NCBI RefSeq assembly: GCF_000275845.1
Contig: NW_006766930.1
Location: 194,716-247,681 of the forward strand
Length of the DNA: 52,966 nt
Origin: Dichomitus squalens LYAD-421 SS1
Lineage: Eukaryota; Basidiomycota; Agaricomycetes; Polyporales; Polyporaceae
Direction: 5' to 3'
Part shown: piece by piece, positions 11,503-23,600 of the stretch
Position numbering within the stretch: position 1 is the first letter of the stretch
Layout: every line of letters starts with the position of its first letter
The notes under the pieces: generated by a model
Database searches by the model: none
What the model saw: only the letters and a program-made list of their open reading frames with translations
Told to the model about the DNA's origin: nothing
Program-made: the position numbers and the translations under genes

Positions 11503-14500
11503 TCACAGATCGGATCCGACTGCGTCCACGACGTACAGCACCTGCTGTGGCCTGACAAATAGTCCTCGCGACTCCGAAGTGGACATGTCGGACACGGCCG
11601 GCGATACGCTCCGGAGTCTCTTCGAACGATCGATGCCGAGCTGATCGCCCTCGCGCTTGAGGCTGCCCTTCATCCCGTCCTTTCCGAGCGTGCTCGACCA
11701 TTCATGTCTCCGCCTCCGAGCCATCGTGTCTTGCCCGAAGTCCCACTCTGACGCAGCCCCGATGTCGAAATAGCGTATGCCACCCCACGTCCCATCGTGC
11801 CACGGGCGTCCGTCCAGCTTGTCTCCTGGCCAAGCATCATTCATCGGGACTTCGACGCCCACCCAAGGTCCGAGCTCGCCCTCGACCTCTCCGATATACC
11901 TCGCATACGCGCGGAAACGAGCCTTCTTCGATGAGATGATGCAAGGGATGCCAATCTCGAGTGTCGCGCCGCGGGGTTGCTTCGCTGCGGGAGCAGATTC
12001 ACGAATCGTGTCAGCTGAGCTCTTTCGCTTGAGAGACTCCCGGACCGTCGATACGCTGCTCGAGGAGACGACACTTGCTTGCTTCTCATGAGAGATAGCC
12101 GGAGATTTGGCTTTGGCTTTGATCGTCCCAACAACGTCCTCCTCGTCTTCGGGAGGCAGGGGCTTCCCATTCGCCTTCGATGCAGGCGTCGACGACTTGG
12201 AGGGCAACGCAGGAGCGTCCGACACCGATCGTGCGGTGGACTTGCGAGTAGCCGTGGACTTGGTCGATATCGTCGAGCGCACGGATGCGGTAGAGGCGGT
12301 TCGCTTTGCCACGGGACCAGTCTTGGAGGTGTCAATTGGCTTCCCTCGGACAGATGGTGTAGTCCTTGAGTCCACCGACGGCGGACGCTTAGGTATGCGC
12401 GGGGTGCTTGCACCCGTTGTGTGGACACTCGATGTCGACATCGCGGATGATGCAGACGTCTTGCGCGTCCTCCCCACACTACTTGGCGTGAGTTCCGAAC
12501 GCGCTGTCTCGAACGCGGTGGAGTTCTCGCTTGCTGTGGTAGCGGATGAAGCTCGAGAGGAACCGGACACCGTTCTGGGAGTGGAAGGGCCTGCGCCACC
12601 CTTGCGGATAGTCGAAGCAGTCGATCGTGTAGATCTGATTGAGGCGGCCACGGACTTGGGTCGAGGGATTCGATCAACAGCAGCCGTAGAATGTATGGAC
12701 GACGCAGTGCTCTTCCGTACGCTCGCGGTCGAAAGGCTATTTCGAGGGACTGGGCTTGGACTGGGAGACAAGGGAGACTTTGCTCGTTCCGAGCTCGCAA
12801 GGCTGACGCGTGAAATAGAAGGGGTGTTACTAGCAGGAGTGAGTTTCGAATCCGGCCGAAGGCTGCTCGGCGAGAGCGGTACACGACGAGAGACGGTAGT
12901 AGTGGTGAGACGTGAGGTCGTGGAGTGCGAGCTGCGCGCGATTGAGCGGATCGACGCAGCGGAGGAGTTTGCGACCTCTCTGCTGCCTGCCACAGACTTG
13001 GCAAGGCTGCGTGTCGAATGCAGACTAACGGTTTCCGAATCATCTGCTTTGGATGCAGGCCCATTCCTGACGGTAAGCTTCCCGCCCCTGGCTGTCGAGG
13101 ATGGGCTCGACGGCATCAGGAGCTCATCTTCGTTTTTGAGGTCCAATTCTGCTCGCGAACGGGTCAGTGCATCAGCAGGCGTCGAGCATAGGAACGCGTG
13201 AGTGAACATGCCTTGAGCGATTTCTTGCGCAGCCCAGCTGTGTAGGCCTGCAAAGCCATCGTCTTGTTTCATGGTGAGCCAGCGCCGCCGGATGTAACGC
13301 ACGATGTCCATGCGCGCTTGCTCGACCTGCACGCGAACGTGCGAGGTTGAGGATAACAAAGCGGCTTCCGGATCGGCCGGGTGGGGTCTCAACAGTACGG
13401 AGTCGACGACAGCCTGACGAAGGCGTGTTTGGTCAGCCGAAGGAAGTAAAAGGTCAGAAAAACGAACCTGGTACGCCATCGCGGCGTTCTTCTCGTTGAG
13501 CCCCCTGCGTAGAGAGTCGAGTAACATCTCGACCTTTTCGCCATCCTCAAACCTGACACCGTCGGCTTCCATAATCTCGATCCATTCGGGCTGTTCAAAG
13601 CACTCTACTGCCCGCGAGCATACGACATCGTCGATCGTCTTGCGCGCAGACAAGACCATGTCTCGCACGGTCTCGCCCCAGGTTTCGATGACAGTATCGA
13701 GCTTTTTGAGCGCAGACTGAGATGCCGCTAGGAGCGCGAAGACATTCATCGGTGTCGTGCGCTTACCCAAGCCCTTGAGGAGATTATCGCGGGTCTTCTG
13801 GGGTAGCGCAGCGAACTCAGAGGTGCACCAGCCCTCTCCAAAGAGACCGACGAGTGCACGACGAGCGCCACGTTCTAGGTGCGGATTCTTGACGTCCTCA
13901 GATACGGAGAATTCGAGCACGCGCGGGGCGCGGCGTGCGCACTGACGACAACGGCAACCCCCTGTACCCCATTTGCCACCAGTGATGGCCTCGTACTCGG
14001 AGAATTCGAGGAAGGCATGGAAGAGACCGTGCATCATCTCCTGGACGATGCGCGCTTGAATCTCATCATAGAGGGTGTCGAGACCAAGGTAGGTGGCCGA
14101 TCGCATGATGTGGAAAGCGGTGTCGAGGTCGAAGGTGCGATGGGAAAATATGAGTGTCCCCGTGTAGATGAATCCGAGCGTAAAGTGAAGAGATGCAGGT
14201 GTGAACGGAGGGGAGGGAAGGTTTAGCGTCAAGGGCTCGCCAGGAGTGGATTTGGCAGCCCACTGGAGGAGTTGGGTATTGAAGTAGGGAGATCGAGAGA
14301 CAAGGATGAAACGGTGAGAAGAGAAGATCGCAGTAGTACTCTCGTGGTTAGTGGATGAAAAGGTCCCGGTAAGGGCGATGCGAACGTCCGAGTAGAGTCG
14401 CGATCGCCACATGAACACGAGGTCTTTCCGTAGCTTGTCTAGTCTGGCCTCCTCGCCATCGCCCTCCTCCGAGTTCTCGGCGGCGTCGAAAAGGAACTCG

Positions 14501-15203
14501 AAAGCGTGGCCAAGAAGGCCCTTTCCGGTGTACAGGTATTCGAGCTCATTGGAGAAGAGTGTTGGGTTGATGTTAGTTGGAAGACGGAGGAGAGCACCAG
14601 CATGAGTCGAAGGGGAAGGGGACGTGACACGGAAGGGAGAGGGGGAAGGAGAACGCGAAGGAGAGGAGAAGTCGACGCCAAGAGTCAAGGAGAGTGCAGA
14701 CTGGGCAGGAAGCGTGCCAGTCGGGGAAGAAGAATATGGCAAGGGGGAGGCGGCTGGAGGAGGCTTGAAGGAAAAATACCGGGCTTGAAAGGACGGCGGT
14801 GCACGAGCGTACACGACAGCTGCAACATTGACCTCATGTCAGAGGGCTGATATGATATGCATCGATGAACTCGAAGAGCGAAACACAAGGCAAATGACCA
14901 CCTCGCCCAATGTAGGTGCTGGCACCGTCGATGGACGAGGAGCAGGACATGAACCGACTGGCTGAGCCAGACAGGTGTGGGAGGAACGAAGTGTGGAGGA
15001 TGAAGAGAGAGCAGCGGCGACGCACCTTTGTGGCCCCAGACCTCTTCTACTCCGCTACCGCTGTCTGACTGAAGCTCCCATACGACATCTGCGAAGCGGT
15101 CCTTTGCGTGATCGAACAAGGACTGAAGGTCGTCTTGCCAGTGGGTAGTCGAGTTTCGCGCTGCCTCGGTGAGGCCTGGCGGAGCAGGAGTTGTCGGGGC
15201 CAT
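11503..15203 (-). CDS. Double-BTB, CAP-Gly domain protein
   Basis: Exons 15203-15026, 14961-14902 and 14819-11503 give 1184 residues. Residues about 30-105 form a first BTB/POZ core, with FADVVWEL, then WGHK and VVYARAPPSFQARYF rejoined across two introns. A second BTB follows at about 170-330 (YSDVRIALTG, HRFILVSRSPYFNTQLL, FIYTGTLIF). A Ser/Thr/Pro/Arg-rich low-complexity region spans about 620-1010. The last 150 residues carry a CAP-Gly fold (GELGPWVGVEVP, DGRPWHDGTWGGIRYFD, RGLFVRPQQV), interrupted by an Arg/Lys-rich insert of about 60 residues between RYFD and RGLF. CAP-Gly domains bind EEY/F tails of tubulin and EB proteins. BTB domains dimerise or recruit Cul3. The cellular role is unknown. 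It is divergent from dynactin p27. Confidence 0.8.
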
Positions 15204-15555
15204 CGCTGTTTGGACGGAGGGGGCGTGGAGCGTAGAGAGAGAAAAAGAGATGGCTCGGGGAGGCGGGGAAGGGCGTGGGCCCGAGAGGAGGGCGAAAGGG
15301 AGGACGGGGAGACGGGGAAGGGGAAGGGGGTATCGGGTGGTGAAGAGAAGAGAGCAGTCGGCAAGCAGCAGCCACCGTCAGGCGACGACGCCGACCCTGG
15401 CCCCGTCCGAGCTGCCTGATTTCCCACTCGTCCTCCACGAGGCTCCCTGCTGCGCCCTCCCTCAGCACACAACACTCGTCGTCCACCGGTCTTCTTCGCA
15501 ACCCCGGTCTTGTCAACGCACACGATTGCTCACCTCAACGACGCGTCCGTCCCAC
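15204..15555. promoter_or_regulatory. Divergent promoter, BTB/CAP-Gly gene and DCTN6
   Basis: The 352 bp between the two start codons is the only upstream sequence of both genes. It holds a purine-rich tract (AG-rich on the plus strand, 15230-15350). Long open frames on both strands here are compositional artefacts. Confidence 0.45.
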
Positions 15556-16386
15556 ATGCCTCCAATGTAAGCCCGCAGTCCTCTTTCTCCCGTGGTCGCT
15601 GACGATGATCCCAGTCGGGACAAGTTCACGATACATTCCAAGGCAGTCGTCTGCCAAGATGTCGAGCTCAAAGGCGACATCACCATCGGTGCCGGCAAGC
15701 CACCCATGCCCCTCCCCTGTCCGTTCGCGCGTGCACTCATCCAAGTCTAGGAACGATTGTCCACCCCAAAGCCACTATCTTCGCTATAGCCGGCCCCATC
15801 GTCATCGGCTCGGGCTGCATCATAGAGGAGGGTGCGATCATCGTCAACCGGTCCGTCCATTGCCCCCTCCACCTCCCTCTCTCCCTGGGAATTCACCCGT
15901 GGTAGGCGCAAGGAAGTCATGCGGATAGGCGACGACAATCTGTTCGAGATCGGTTGCAGTGAGTGCCATCTACTTGCTCTGTCGTCTCGCATGACAGCGA
16001 TAGGACCGCGGCGTATGCTACGTTCTGTCGCTGCTTGTCTGTGCCCATTTCTTTCACCGCTCAGCCTCCGGCAGACATACTCATGTCCATTTGCAGGGGT
16101 CGAGTCGCCCACCGTCGGCAACTGCAACACAGTCTGCACCAGGGCTCGTGTCCACCACACTCTGCGCATGTCTTCATACTGCGTCATTGGAGCAGGAGTG
16201 CTCGTCGTACCGACAGAAGATGAGATGCTCGACGACTACACCACCATATACGGTCCCTCTGCTGAACGACGTATCTGGAGCGGCCGCGGCAAGGTCCAGG
16301 AGATGGACTTGCGCAGGAAACATGCCGAGTACTTGAGGGAGATGCTCCCCAAGTTCAACCGGCTCAGGCGAGGTGATGGGACGTAG
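15556..16386 (+). CDS. DCTN6: Dynactin subunit 6 (p27)
   Basis: Left-handed beta-helix subunit of the dynactin pointed-end complex, which helps dynein bind cargo. Exons 15556-15566 (11 nt), 15615-15694, 15751-15850, 15906-15958 and 16097-16386 give 177 residues, close to family length. Hexapeptide repeats are visible as VELKGDITIGAGTIVHPKA, IAGPIVIGSGCIIEEGAIIV, MRIGDDNLFEIGC and MSSYCVIGAG. The end WSGRGKVQEMDLRRKHAEY is typical of fungal members. Intron 15695-15750 starts GCAAGC, a GC-AG intron; no GT donor restores the conserved GAGTIVHPKA. The 138-nt intron 15959-16096 is longer than the others but joins GC to RVESPTVGN as expected. Confidence 0.85.
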
Positions 16387-17060
16387 GTGCCCACGCACAG
16401 TTGTTTCCACATACACTAAATCATGATTATATGCGTTCATACGACCTACATAGCAGTTGGGTAGGTCGTGTTCAGAGATCTTTCTGTGAATCAATACCAT
16501 ACCTGCGCACCAAAATCTCTGTCGTCAATGAATACTTCCCGGACTGCTCTCATTCCGCGTCTGATATGATTTCATCGTTTGTTCCGGGAAACCGGCTGCG
16601 GCAACAATCATCAACGCTGGAATACTCTCCACCAATGACCGGTGAATACGTATCCATAACATGTACAGTCGATACTATACACACTGATGATACGCGACAA
16701 ACATCAAGCGGAGGAACAGACAATGGTGTCATTGAGGCAACCAGTCCAGAAACAAGTGATGTCTACGGAAATATGGAGTAATGTACGCATCCACTGCGTT
16801 CTTGGCTTGGAGTCAGAAACCCCGTCCACAAGGGAAGAGTGGAAGAAAGAAGCTTGATTGACGAGGATGAAAGTTGATATATGCCCCGTTTCCCCTAACC
16901 ATCAACCACTGAGACAGGATGACGTAGTGAATATGAGGCAAGGACGTCAACGGCCATATCACAAACAAGGTCAGACTAGCACACACGTCAAACTTCGATA
17001 CACATCGCTAGTACAGACCAACACCGATGTTGTGGATGGTGGATAGTATACATGACATAA
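16387..17060. other. Convergent 3' flanks of DCTN6 and RPL10
   Basis: No supported gene. A 126-codon open frame (16401-16781, plus) begins just after the DCTN6 stop, has no recognisable motif and probably lies in 3' UTR. Confidence 0.35.
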
Positions 17061-17887
17061 TCAAGCGCGAAGCTGGGCACGGAGGTTGTTCTCCAAGTTA
17101 CCCCGGGGACGGATGTACTGGACGTAAGCGCCATCCCTACCGTAGGCGTTAGAATATGCAGCGCATAACAATGAGGAATAATAAACATACTGCAACACGC
17201 GCTTCTCCTCCTTGAGCTTGAGATAATCTTCGCGATTCACGTTGGTGAAGCCCCACTTGCGAGAGACAATGATCTTCTGCCGGCCAGGGAACTTGTAACG
17301 GGCACGGCGGAGAGCCTCCTGGACGACGGCGGCGTTTGAGTCCTTGGTGCGGATAGAGAGGATGATCTGGCCAATGTTGACACGAGCGACGGTACCGTAA
17401 GGCTTGCCCCACGCGCCACGCATGCCGGTCTGCAGACTATTTGATCCACAGAGTGAGTCTCGTGAAAAACGAGGCGTTTGTCGAACGCAGGGAGACGTAC
17501 CGATCTGCACCAGCGCAGGACAACATCTTGTTGATACGCAGGACGTGGAATGGGTGGACACGGACCCTCAAGTGGAAAGAGTCCTTGCCAGAGGTCTTGG
17601 TTACGTACTTGTTGGCGCAGATACGAGCGGCCTCAAGGGCCTCGCTGGAAAGCTGCTCATACTCATCGGAAACGAGATGGCAGCAGTATGGGAACTCGTC
17701 TACGGAGGCACGCTTGCGACCAAGATCGAAGATACGAATCTGATCAGATGTGAGTGGGTAAGTAGCTGTGTGACAGTGTATAGCTATCTTAACGAACCTT
17801 AGGGTCGGGGACACCGCGGTTGTAACGAGACTTGGGGTAGGGCTTGTTCTTGCAATAGCGGTAGCAACGAGCGGGACGGCGACCCAT
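17061..17887 (-). CDS. RPL10: 60S ribosomal protein L10 (uL16)
   Basis: Structural protein of the large ribosomal subunit that shapes the tRNA corridor. It is loaded last in cytoplasmic 60S maturation. Exons 17887-17798, 17739-17501, 17436-17191 and 17136-17061 give 216 residues (family 214-221). The start [20 protein letters not shown], the segment [16 protein letters not shown], and [10 protein letters not shown] are diagnostic. The 3' exon is only recovered by removing 17137-17190 (CAG|GAT gives [14 protein letters not shown]). All introns are 54-64 nt. A further intron probably sits in the 5' UTR. Confidence 0.95.
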
Positions 17888-17897
17888 GGCGACTAGC

Positions 17898-18033
17898 CTA
17901 AGTAAGCAGAGCGGATGTGAGCGTCATCCAAAGTCACAAGAGCGCATCCATCGTCCCGCAGGCGCGATTCCAGCCAGAAACGCGACATATACGCTGGGGA
18001 GGATGATTAGGGCCAGCATAACGGGATACTCAC
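17898..18033 (-). other. Probable 5'-UTR intron of RPL10
   Basis: On the minus strand the sequence begins GTGAGTATCC (donor at 18033) and ends CTTACTTAG at 17898, ten bases before the RPL10 start codon. A 5'-UTR intron is common in highly expressed ribosomal protein genes. I looked for C/D-box snoRNA motifs inside it and found none convincing. Confidence 0.45.
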
Positions 18034-18451
18034 GGTGGCGATTGAACAGGGAGAGGTGGGGCAAGCGCACCGACGCTGGGTCCTTATGAACGCGCTGTCC
18101 TCTGCAGATGACAAACCCGACGATGAGTAACCCCGGGCGTCTCCTCCACGTGCGCGGCATCCCCCTTTGGTCAGCACGGAGGACTAAGCCCCCTCCCGAA
18201 ATGGAAACAGCTAGGGGCTGGGCAGAAGTCTGATGATCGGTCCGAGGTTGTCCGCGGCGAGCACTCGCTCCCTTGTACCCAACGCCGACGTTCACTTAAT
18301 GCTTGAACAACGCTAGCCACAGGATTTTGCTGCAATATCAATTGTCCTTCCTGACCGTTGCGTGTGCTCCCTGCTTGTCATCGACGCCCTTGGTCAGGCG
18401 TATCGGACTTGTCCCCCACTTTCTTACCAATCTGCCCGGCTCCGACAGCGC

Positions 18452-18752
18452 ATGAACCGACCGAGTCACCCGCCCAGCCCACTCAAGTCAATCTCACCGT
18501 CCTACATCCGTGTACGTACAACATCGTGCTGCTATTTTCACCAAATTAACCCTTCCACAGCCAACTACTATCTTCCCTGCGCTTGCTCGATACCTGATCC
18601 TGAGCGGAAATTACCCTCAAGGGCTGGGCATCTCCTTCGACGTCTTTCTCAAGGCACGTCCTCCCCATCCACGAAGACAGCTAAGGACCCTCACTGGGCC
18701 CCTGCCTCCCAAGCGCTTCGAACCTCTTCCCATCTTTCCCAGCATCGCATGA
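18452..18752 (+). CDS. Candidate small spliced ORF of unknown function
   Basis: Exons 18452-18511 and 18561-18752 (intron GTACGTAC...TTCCACAG, 49 nt) give an 83-residue product starting MNRPSHPPSPLK with a central IFPALARYLILSG segment. No family is recognised. The same splice could instead be a 5'-UTR intron of the downstream Cys-tail gene, and that is at least as likely. Confidence 0.22.
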
Positions 18753-19196
18753 TGGCTTCTTCAACCGGTTTTGAACTCTCTAGCCACCCATATCTGCTTG
18801 CTATGGTCTTTTTTTGTGCCGCAGCTGATTCCACCCTGGGACGCTACCGTATGCTTTCAATTAGCTATAGGTCCTCGAAGGCGTCTCGATGTCCGTCGGT
18901 ACACATGCCCGGTCCACGTGTGTTCATATGCCCCCCTCTGTCGCCGGCAAGGGCTTCTCCTGCCCGTTCTCCAGCGTTTCTTCTTTCCACGCTGCAGCGT
19001 GTCTTTCATATAAGCCTTCCTGCGTCTGTTCCTGCTATCCTTCGGTCTGAGACCAGTCCAGATATGCCACCGATGATCTCTGCAAGCGTGCGCGTCCACA
19101 CTCAAAAGTCTGGACGTCTTCCGCCACGCGTCCTTGAGTCGTCCTCCGCCCCCACCATCGTACGCCCTTGTCGAGTCAACGGGCTGCATTCATTCC
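18753..19196. other. Upstream region of the Cys-tail gene
   Basis: Pyrimidine-rich on the plus strand. A 304-codon open frame (18362-19276) spans this region without an ATG at its start, without motifs and with a proline/serine composition that follows the CT-rich DNA, so I treat it as noise. Confidence 0.3.
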
Positions 19197-19616
19197 ATGT
19201 ACTACGGCAGCCCTCGGCGTCCTCTCAATGTCTACTATCCTCGACCTATCTCACCTGTCATGTCGCCGGTCTATAGCCCGACGAGCTATTCCGGAAGCTA
19301 CTACGACCACTGTGCGTAGATCCACCCTGAAGCACACCACACACAGTTGATCAGGTGCGCGCGGCTCTCAGCACCAGAGATGCGCATGGTGCCCCTCTAT
19401 GGGCCGCAATATGCGCAACCCTTGCCGCAGCCCCCGATGATCTACCGCAATCCGCCCGTGTACTACAATCGTCTTCTGCATCGTTACGATAAGCCATGCT
19501 GCAACGACATCTGTTGCGATAGGTGTTGTGACGAATGTTGCGGGTGAGCGTGTTACTTCTACCTCATGCCTATGTACTGATCTTCGATTCGGATCAGTCC
19601 CCAGTGTTGCTGTTGA
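19197..19616 (+). CDS. Small Tyr/Pro-rich protein with cysteine-pair tail
   Basis: Exons 19197-19311, 19372-19543 and 19598-19616 give 101 residues starting MYYGSPRRPLNVYYPRP. The body is rich in Tyr, Pro and Ser. The end is KPCCNDICCDRCCDECC followed, after the second splice, by GPQCCC and a stop. That is six CC pairs or triplets in the last 21 residues. If the second intron is not spliced, the protein ends in CCG at 19547. The spliced form extends the cysteine pattern, which supports the intron. I do not recognise the family. It recalls cysteine-tailed CYSTM-type peptides, but it lacks a hydrophobic membrane segment, so palmitoylation or metal binding are only guesses. The in-frame sequence upstream has no ATG before a stop. 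Confidence 0.6.
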
Positions 19617-20610
19617 ACGGTGCAGCTGTTGCGGTGACGACGACTCACGAATTGTTATTCTTATATGCTGTCCATGCCCATGTAGCTTTTTGTTACCGTG
19701 GTTGTTGGGTTGTATCTCACGGACATAGCTAAGTAGGTTGCGTATCGATAGGGGGCATTTTGAGGCTTGAAATGGGTACTAGTTGGCGTCCGTACGACAC
19801 ATGGTGGGCCGCGCGACTTGAGTTTGTGTATTCTTCATATATTATATCGAGCGAGCAACCTGGCGGATTCTGCAGCGGTTTGCTCATGAAAACGTCGTCT
19901 GGCTGTCACAAGTAAGAGGCTTGCGCTCATGTCTTTAGAGTGCGCCTGCCCGGTGTATTGATTGTTGCCGTCCGTTGACATATCGGACCGCTGCTCTAGG
20001 TCACGTCGGCAGTACCAGTGTCTATCGGTCGGTCGAGCGATCATTGTGACAGACTCATCTTAGAGTGTTGCGGTCCGAATCAGAGATGTGTTCAACAACC
20101 AGTTCCTCTCCCTGGTGACCGTCTGTATCCACAAGATGGACTTTGGGTAATCATGCATCGCCATCCATGTTCATTCTCTTCAACAAGGATATCTATCCCC
20201 ACGAGTCAAAGGTCAAAATGCTAGTTCTATCTAATCAGAGAACCTTCGAGACTGGATAATCACGAATGCCTCGTGGCAGGCGCGCTCGCAATACGGTCAT
20301 TCAATTTGCATGTCCTCTACTGATTTCGTCAATAGCGGCAGCGGACCATCCTAAACGTGACATCACGAGAAACAAGAGATGTATTCGATGTCAACATGTT
20401 GTATATAATGCTATGTAGGTGATATATCAATGTAGGAGTCGTTACGGTGCGACAGAATTGTGGAACAACATGGATCATATATGTACACTACAGTGAATGC
20501 GTCGAGAGCGTATTGACATGGTCCAAAAGGCGACAGTACATGCGACGTCGTGGCACACGGGGCGTCGAGCATAATGTATGAGGATAACCTTAGAAGAGAG
20601 CACTTCGTTC
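19617..20610. other. Intergenic region, nothing recognised
   Basis: About 1 kb between the Cys-tail gene and the stop of the SPT21-like gene. No long frame, RNA gene or repeat is evident. Confidence 0.4.
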
Positions 20611-23600
20611 TCACAACGCGCACCCTGACAACAAGCCCTGAATACTCTCCGCCATCTTGAGGGGGTCGATCGCGAATTGCGCTTGCTCGCTCCCTGGCAA
20701 CGGCGCATATTTCTCGGAGAAGGGAGCGTCGCTCCCGCCGGTGGCTCGGAACTCGCCTTGGTTGTCCAAAGGGATGAGACCGTCACCAGCAACGGGCGCC
20801 AGAAATGCCCACAGCTCATTTACATCGTGGTCGTTTACCGACTCGGCGCCGTAGAATTCTGTACTTCCATAGAGTGCCGGGTCAAAAGCGTTGTCGAACC
20901 CGAAGTCGGGGAGCGCTGACGAAGACATGAACCCGTTGTCGCCGTCGACTGGTAAAGATTGACCCTGGAGGAATTGCGCCTGACCAGAATCCGCGACGTG
21001 GCCCGAAGACGTGGAGGTGACTGAAGTGAGGAACTCATCGTCAAAGAAGTTGGCCCCCAACGCGGAGTCCGAGAACATATCCGAGTGTGGCTGCGATAAC
21101 AGCGCGAGAAGTTCTTGTTCAGAAGTGGGGCTGGCACATTCGTCCGGGTTTTCTGTTGTGCTGATCTCGAATTGAGGGAGGCAAATCGCGTTCTGGGTCT
21201 CATCATGTTGATGTTCGTCTGGTTCTTGAGCCGAGTCCCAGTCGTCCGCGTCAGAAGGGGTTAGGATGGGACTGGAAGGGGGCAATGGAGACGATGGTGG
21301 CAGTCCAAACGTCCGCCGCTTCGGTTGACCGAAGTCGAGGTAATCGGATGGACCATCTTGCGAGCCCACATCGAACTCGCCATCGCTGCTCGCGATAGGG
21401 ATCGAGTCCAATGGTATGTCAAGATCGTCGGATGGCGGCTCTGCATGATTGCCACCGTGCTGAGCCGCTGAAGGGGCATCAGGAACCGAGCTAGCGCTTC
21501 GAGAGCTCGTAGGCTGACCAGAACGTTTAGACGGAGTACGATGACGCCGAACGAGTGAACGAGTAGGAGACATGCTAAATCCGCTATAGAGACTAGGGAG
21601 CTTCCGAGGGGTCCGAGGATCGCGGTTCGATTCTGGAGTGAACAGGGAGCCAATGCCATCCTCTGGGGTCGTGGGGTTGCTACCAACCGTTCGTCGCCGA
21701 TTTGGAGTTGAAGGTGGCTCTATGTTGTCAGATGGTGCAAGCACATTGTGGGAAGATGATGGCGCGAAGGGCATAGGGAAGAGCGATGCCCCTGGAGAGG
21801 AGGCGACGACAGGGCGTGGGGGATCGGCAGGAGCACTTGGACTTCCACTGCTGGCGGTACGCGGAGGGGTCAGCGTGGCGGGCCCATGGAAGGTGCGTTC
21901 CTCGATACTCTCGGAAGGATTTTTGTAGGTTGTGGCGCGCGACTTGCGAGGTTTGGGGCCCGTGGCTTTCTCTTTCTCCTTCTTGAAGGGACGTTTGCGT
22001 GCAGATGTTTCCGAGGGCTCACCCTCTCCGGTGAGAAAGGAACCGTCTGCCGCGCGAGGAAGGGTAGCCGTGGTGGTTCGTGCCCAGTCGGGGACGACAT
22101 ATGGCTTTCGTCGAGCCGACGGGTTCGTGCTAGACGATGACCGTCGTGGAGGGGAAGTAGAAGGCACTACTGCGAATGCACCATGATGGGACGACGTGTT
22201 GTCCCAAGCAGGATCAGAAGCTGTGTGCGGTGCCAAACGTGAGCTGTTATCGACTGCGTCGACTGCGCCGTTGGCATGAATACCCCGAGACGAGAGGACT
22301 GAGCCGAAGCCAGTCGAGGGCCTTCGCGCAGCCTTGGTTGAGCGTTTGCGTGACGTGTTTCGTTCGCGTTCGCGCTCGCGCTCCTCCATGAAATCACTGA
22401 GCGTACGCTTGCGTGGGTTGACGCCAGCTGACTCGACTGAAGACTGGGTCGCGTTCTCGGATGTACTGGCACGACTACGCAGGACTGGCTCGGACTGGTT
22501 CAAACGGAGGGCAGAGGTTCTATGCTGAGGAAGCGCAGTCTCTTTTGGCTTCTCCTTCTCATTGCCCTTTCGGCGGAAGGCGACGGGATTGACGTTCTCC
22601 TTGTCAAGCACCATGATCTCGTCATCGATAGTATGATCGGTGGTGGGTGGAGAGGAAGCGGACGCGATGACTGCAGGAGGAGATTGGGAGGCTTCCGCGG
22701 GGAAACTGGTAGCCGCGGATGAGGGAGCGGTGGCAGACAAGAACGTAAGCGGTGTGTAAGGATCGACATGGACACTTGACGACACGTGGGTCACGGAGAC
22801 AGAGGGCGAAGGAACTGTAGCCGAAGGTGCGACAGAGGGAGCGGCTGAAGAAAGCAGCGCTCGGATCATCTGCACCAGTTCAGGGCTCGGCTCTGAATTG
22901 GAGGACGTGGAGTCGATGGAGCCGATGAGAGAGAGGAGTCGTTGGTGATTCTCTTGAGAGCCAGCGAGAGCGGCGAGGAGGACTTGCGCGGGTATCCCCT
23001 GAGACGCAGATTGCGGCGCGACTGAGGGTGGTTCCAAAGGGTGGACTGCGGGTAGAGACATAGTAAGGTTCGGCAGGGTCGAGAGTTGTGAGGGTGTGTC
23101 TTGCTTCACAGGAGGGAGGACGGTAGGAAGAAGAGACGGGTTGAAACCCGAAAGCAAAGGGTCCTGGATGACGGGCGGTGTCAGATGGTCACTGGCCTTT
23201 AGCTTTTCTTGTGCGGGCCACCTGAGTGGATCAGTGGTGAAAAGGGCGCCATGAGTGCGTTTGGTAGGCTTCCTGTCTGGGACAGACGAGTTTGCACGAG
23301 AAGGCGGAGGCCGAGGGAACTGGAAGGGAAGGTAGGGGATCAGTGGGAAAGAAAATTGAGAAGACAAAAGGAAGATGGGCACCTGTTTGAGGGAGAAGAT
23401 GACCTCGATTGAATCGGGATAGATACCATCGGAACAGAGAGTGCCGAGGATGAAGGGGGAGTTGTCATTGGTGAGGGCGTCAGACAACCAACCGTGGCCA
23501 ACGGCAACGGTAGGGGGAGGGGCTGAGAGAGAGGAGAATGGCATGCGTAGGTCTTTGGTATGTGGAGGAAGTTTAGACTAGGCGGATTTAGTTGTCGAGG

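Noticed and set aside
11841..13064. 407-codon minus-strand frame rich in Arg and Pro
   Set aside because: Alternative frame of the BTB/CAP-Gly coding sequence with no motif.
12107..13201. 364-codon plus-strand frame
   Set aside because: Lies fully inside the low-complexity region of the BTB/CAP-Gly gene on the other strand; a shadow.
16401..16781. 126-codon frame after DCTN6
   Set aside because: Starts right after the DCTN6 stop, no motif, no splice extension; probably 3' UTR.
17898..18033. snoRNA inside the RPL10 5'-UTR intron
   Set aside because: No convincing C box with matching D box or H/ACA pattern was found.
18362..19276. 304-codon plus-strand open frame
   Set aside because: No ATG at its start, no motif, composition simply follows CT-rich DNA, and it overlaps the better-supported Cys-tail gene in another frame.
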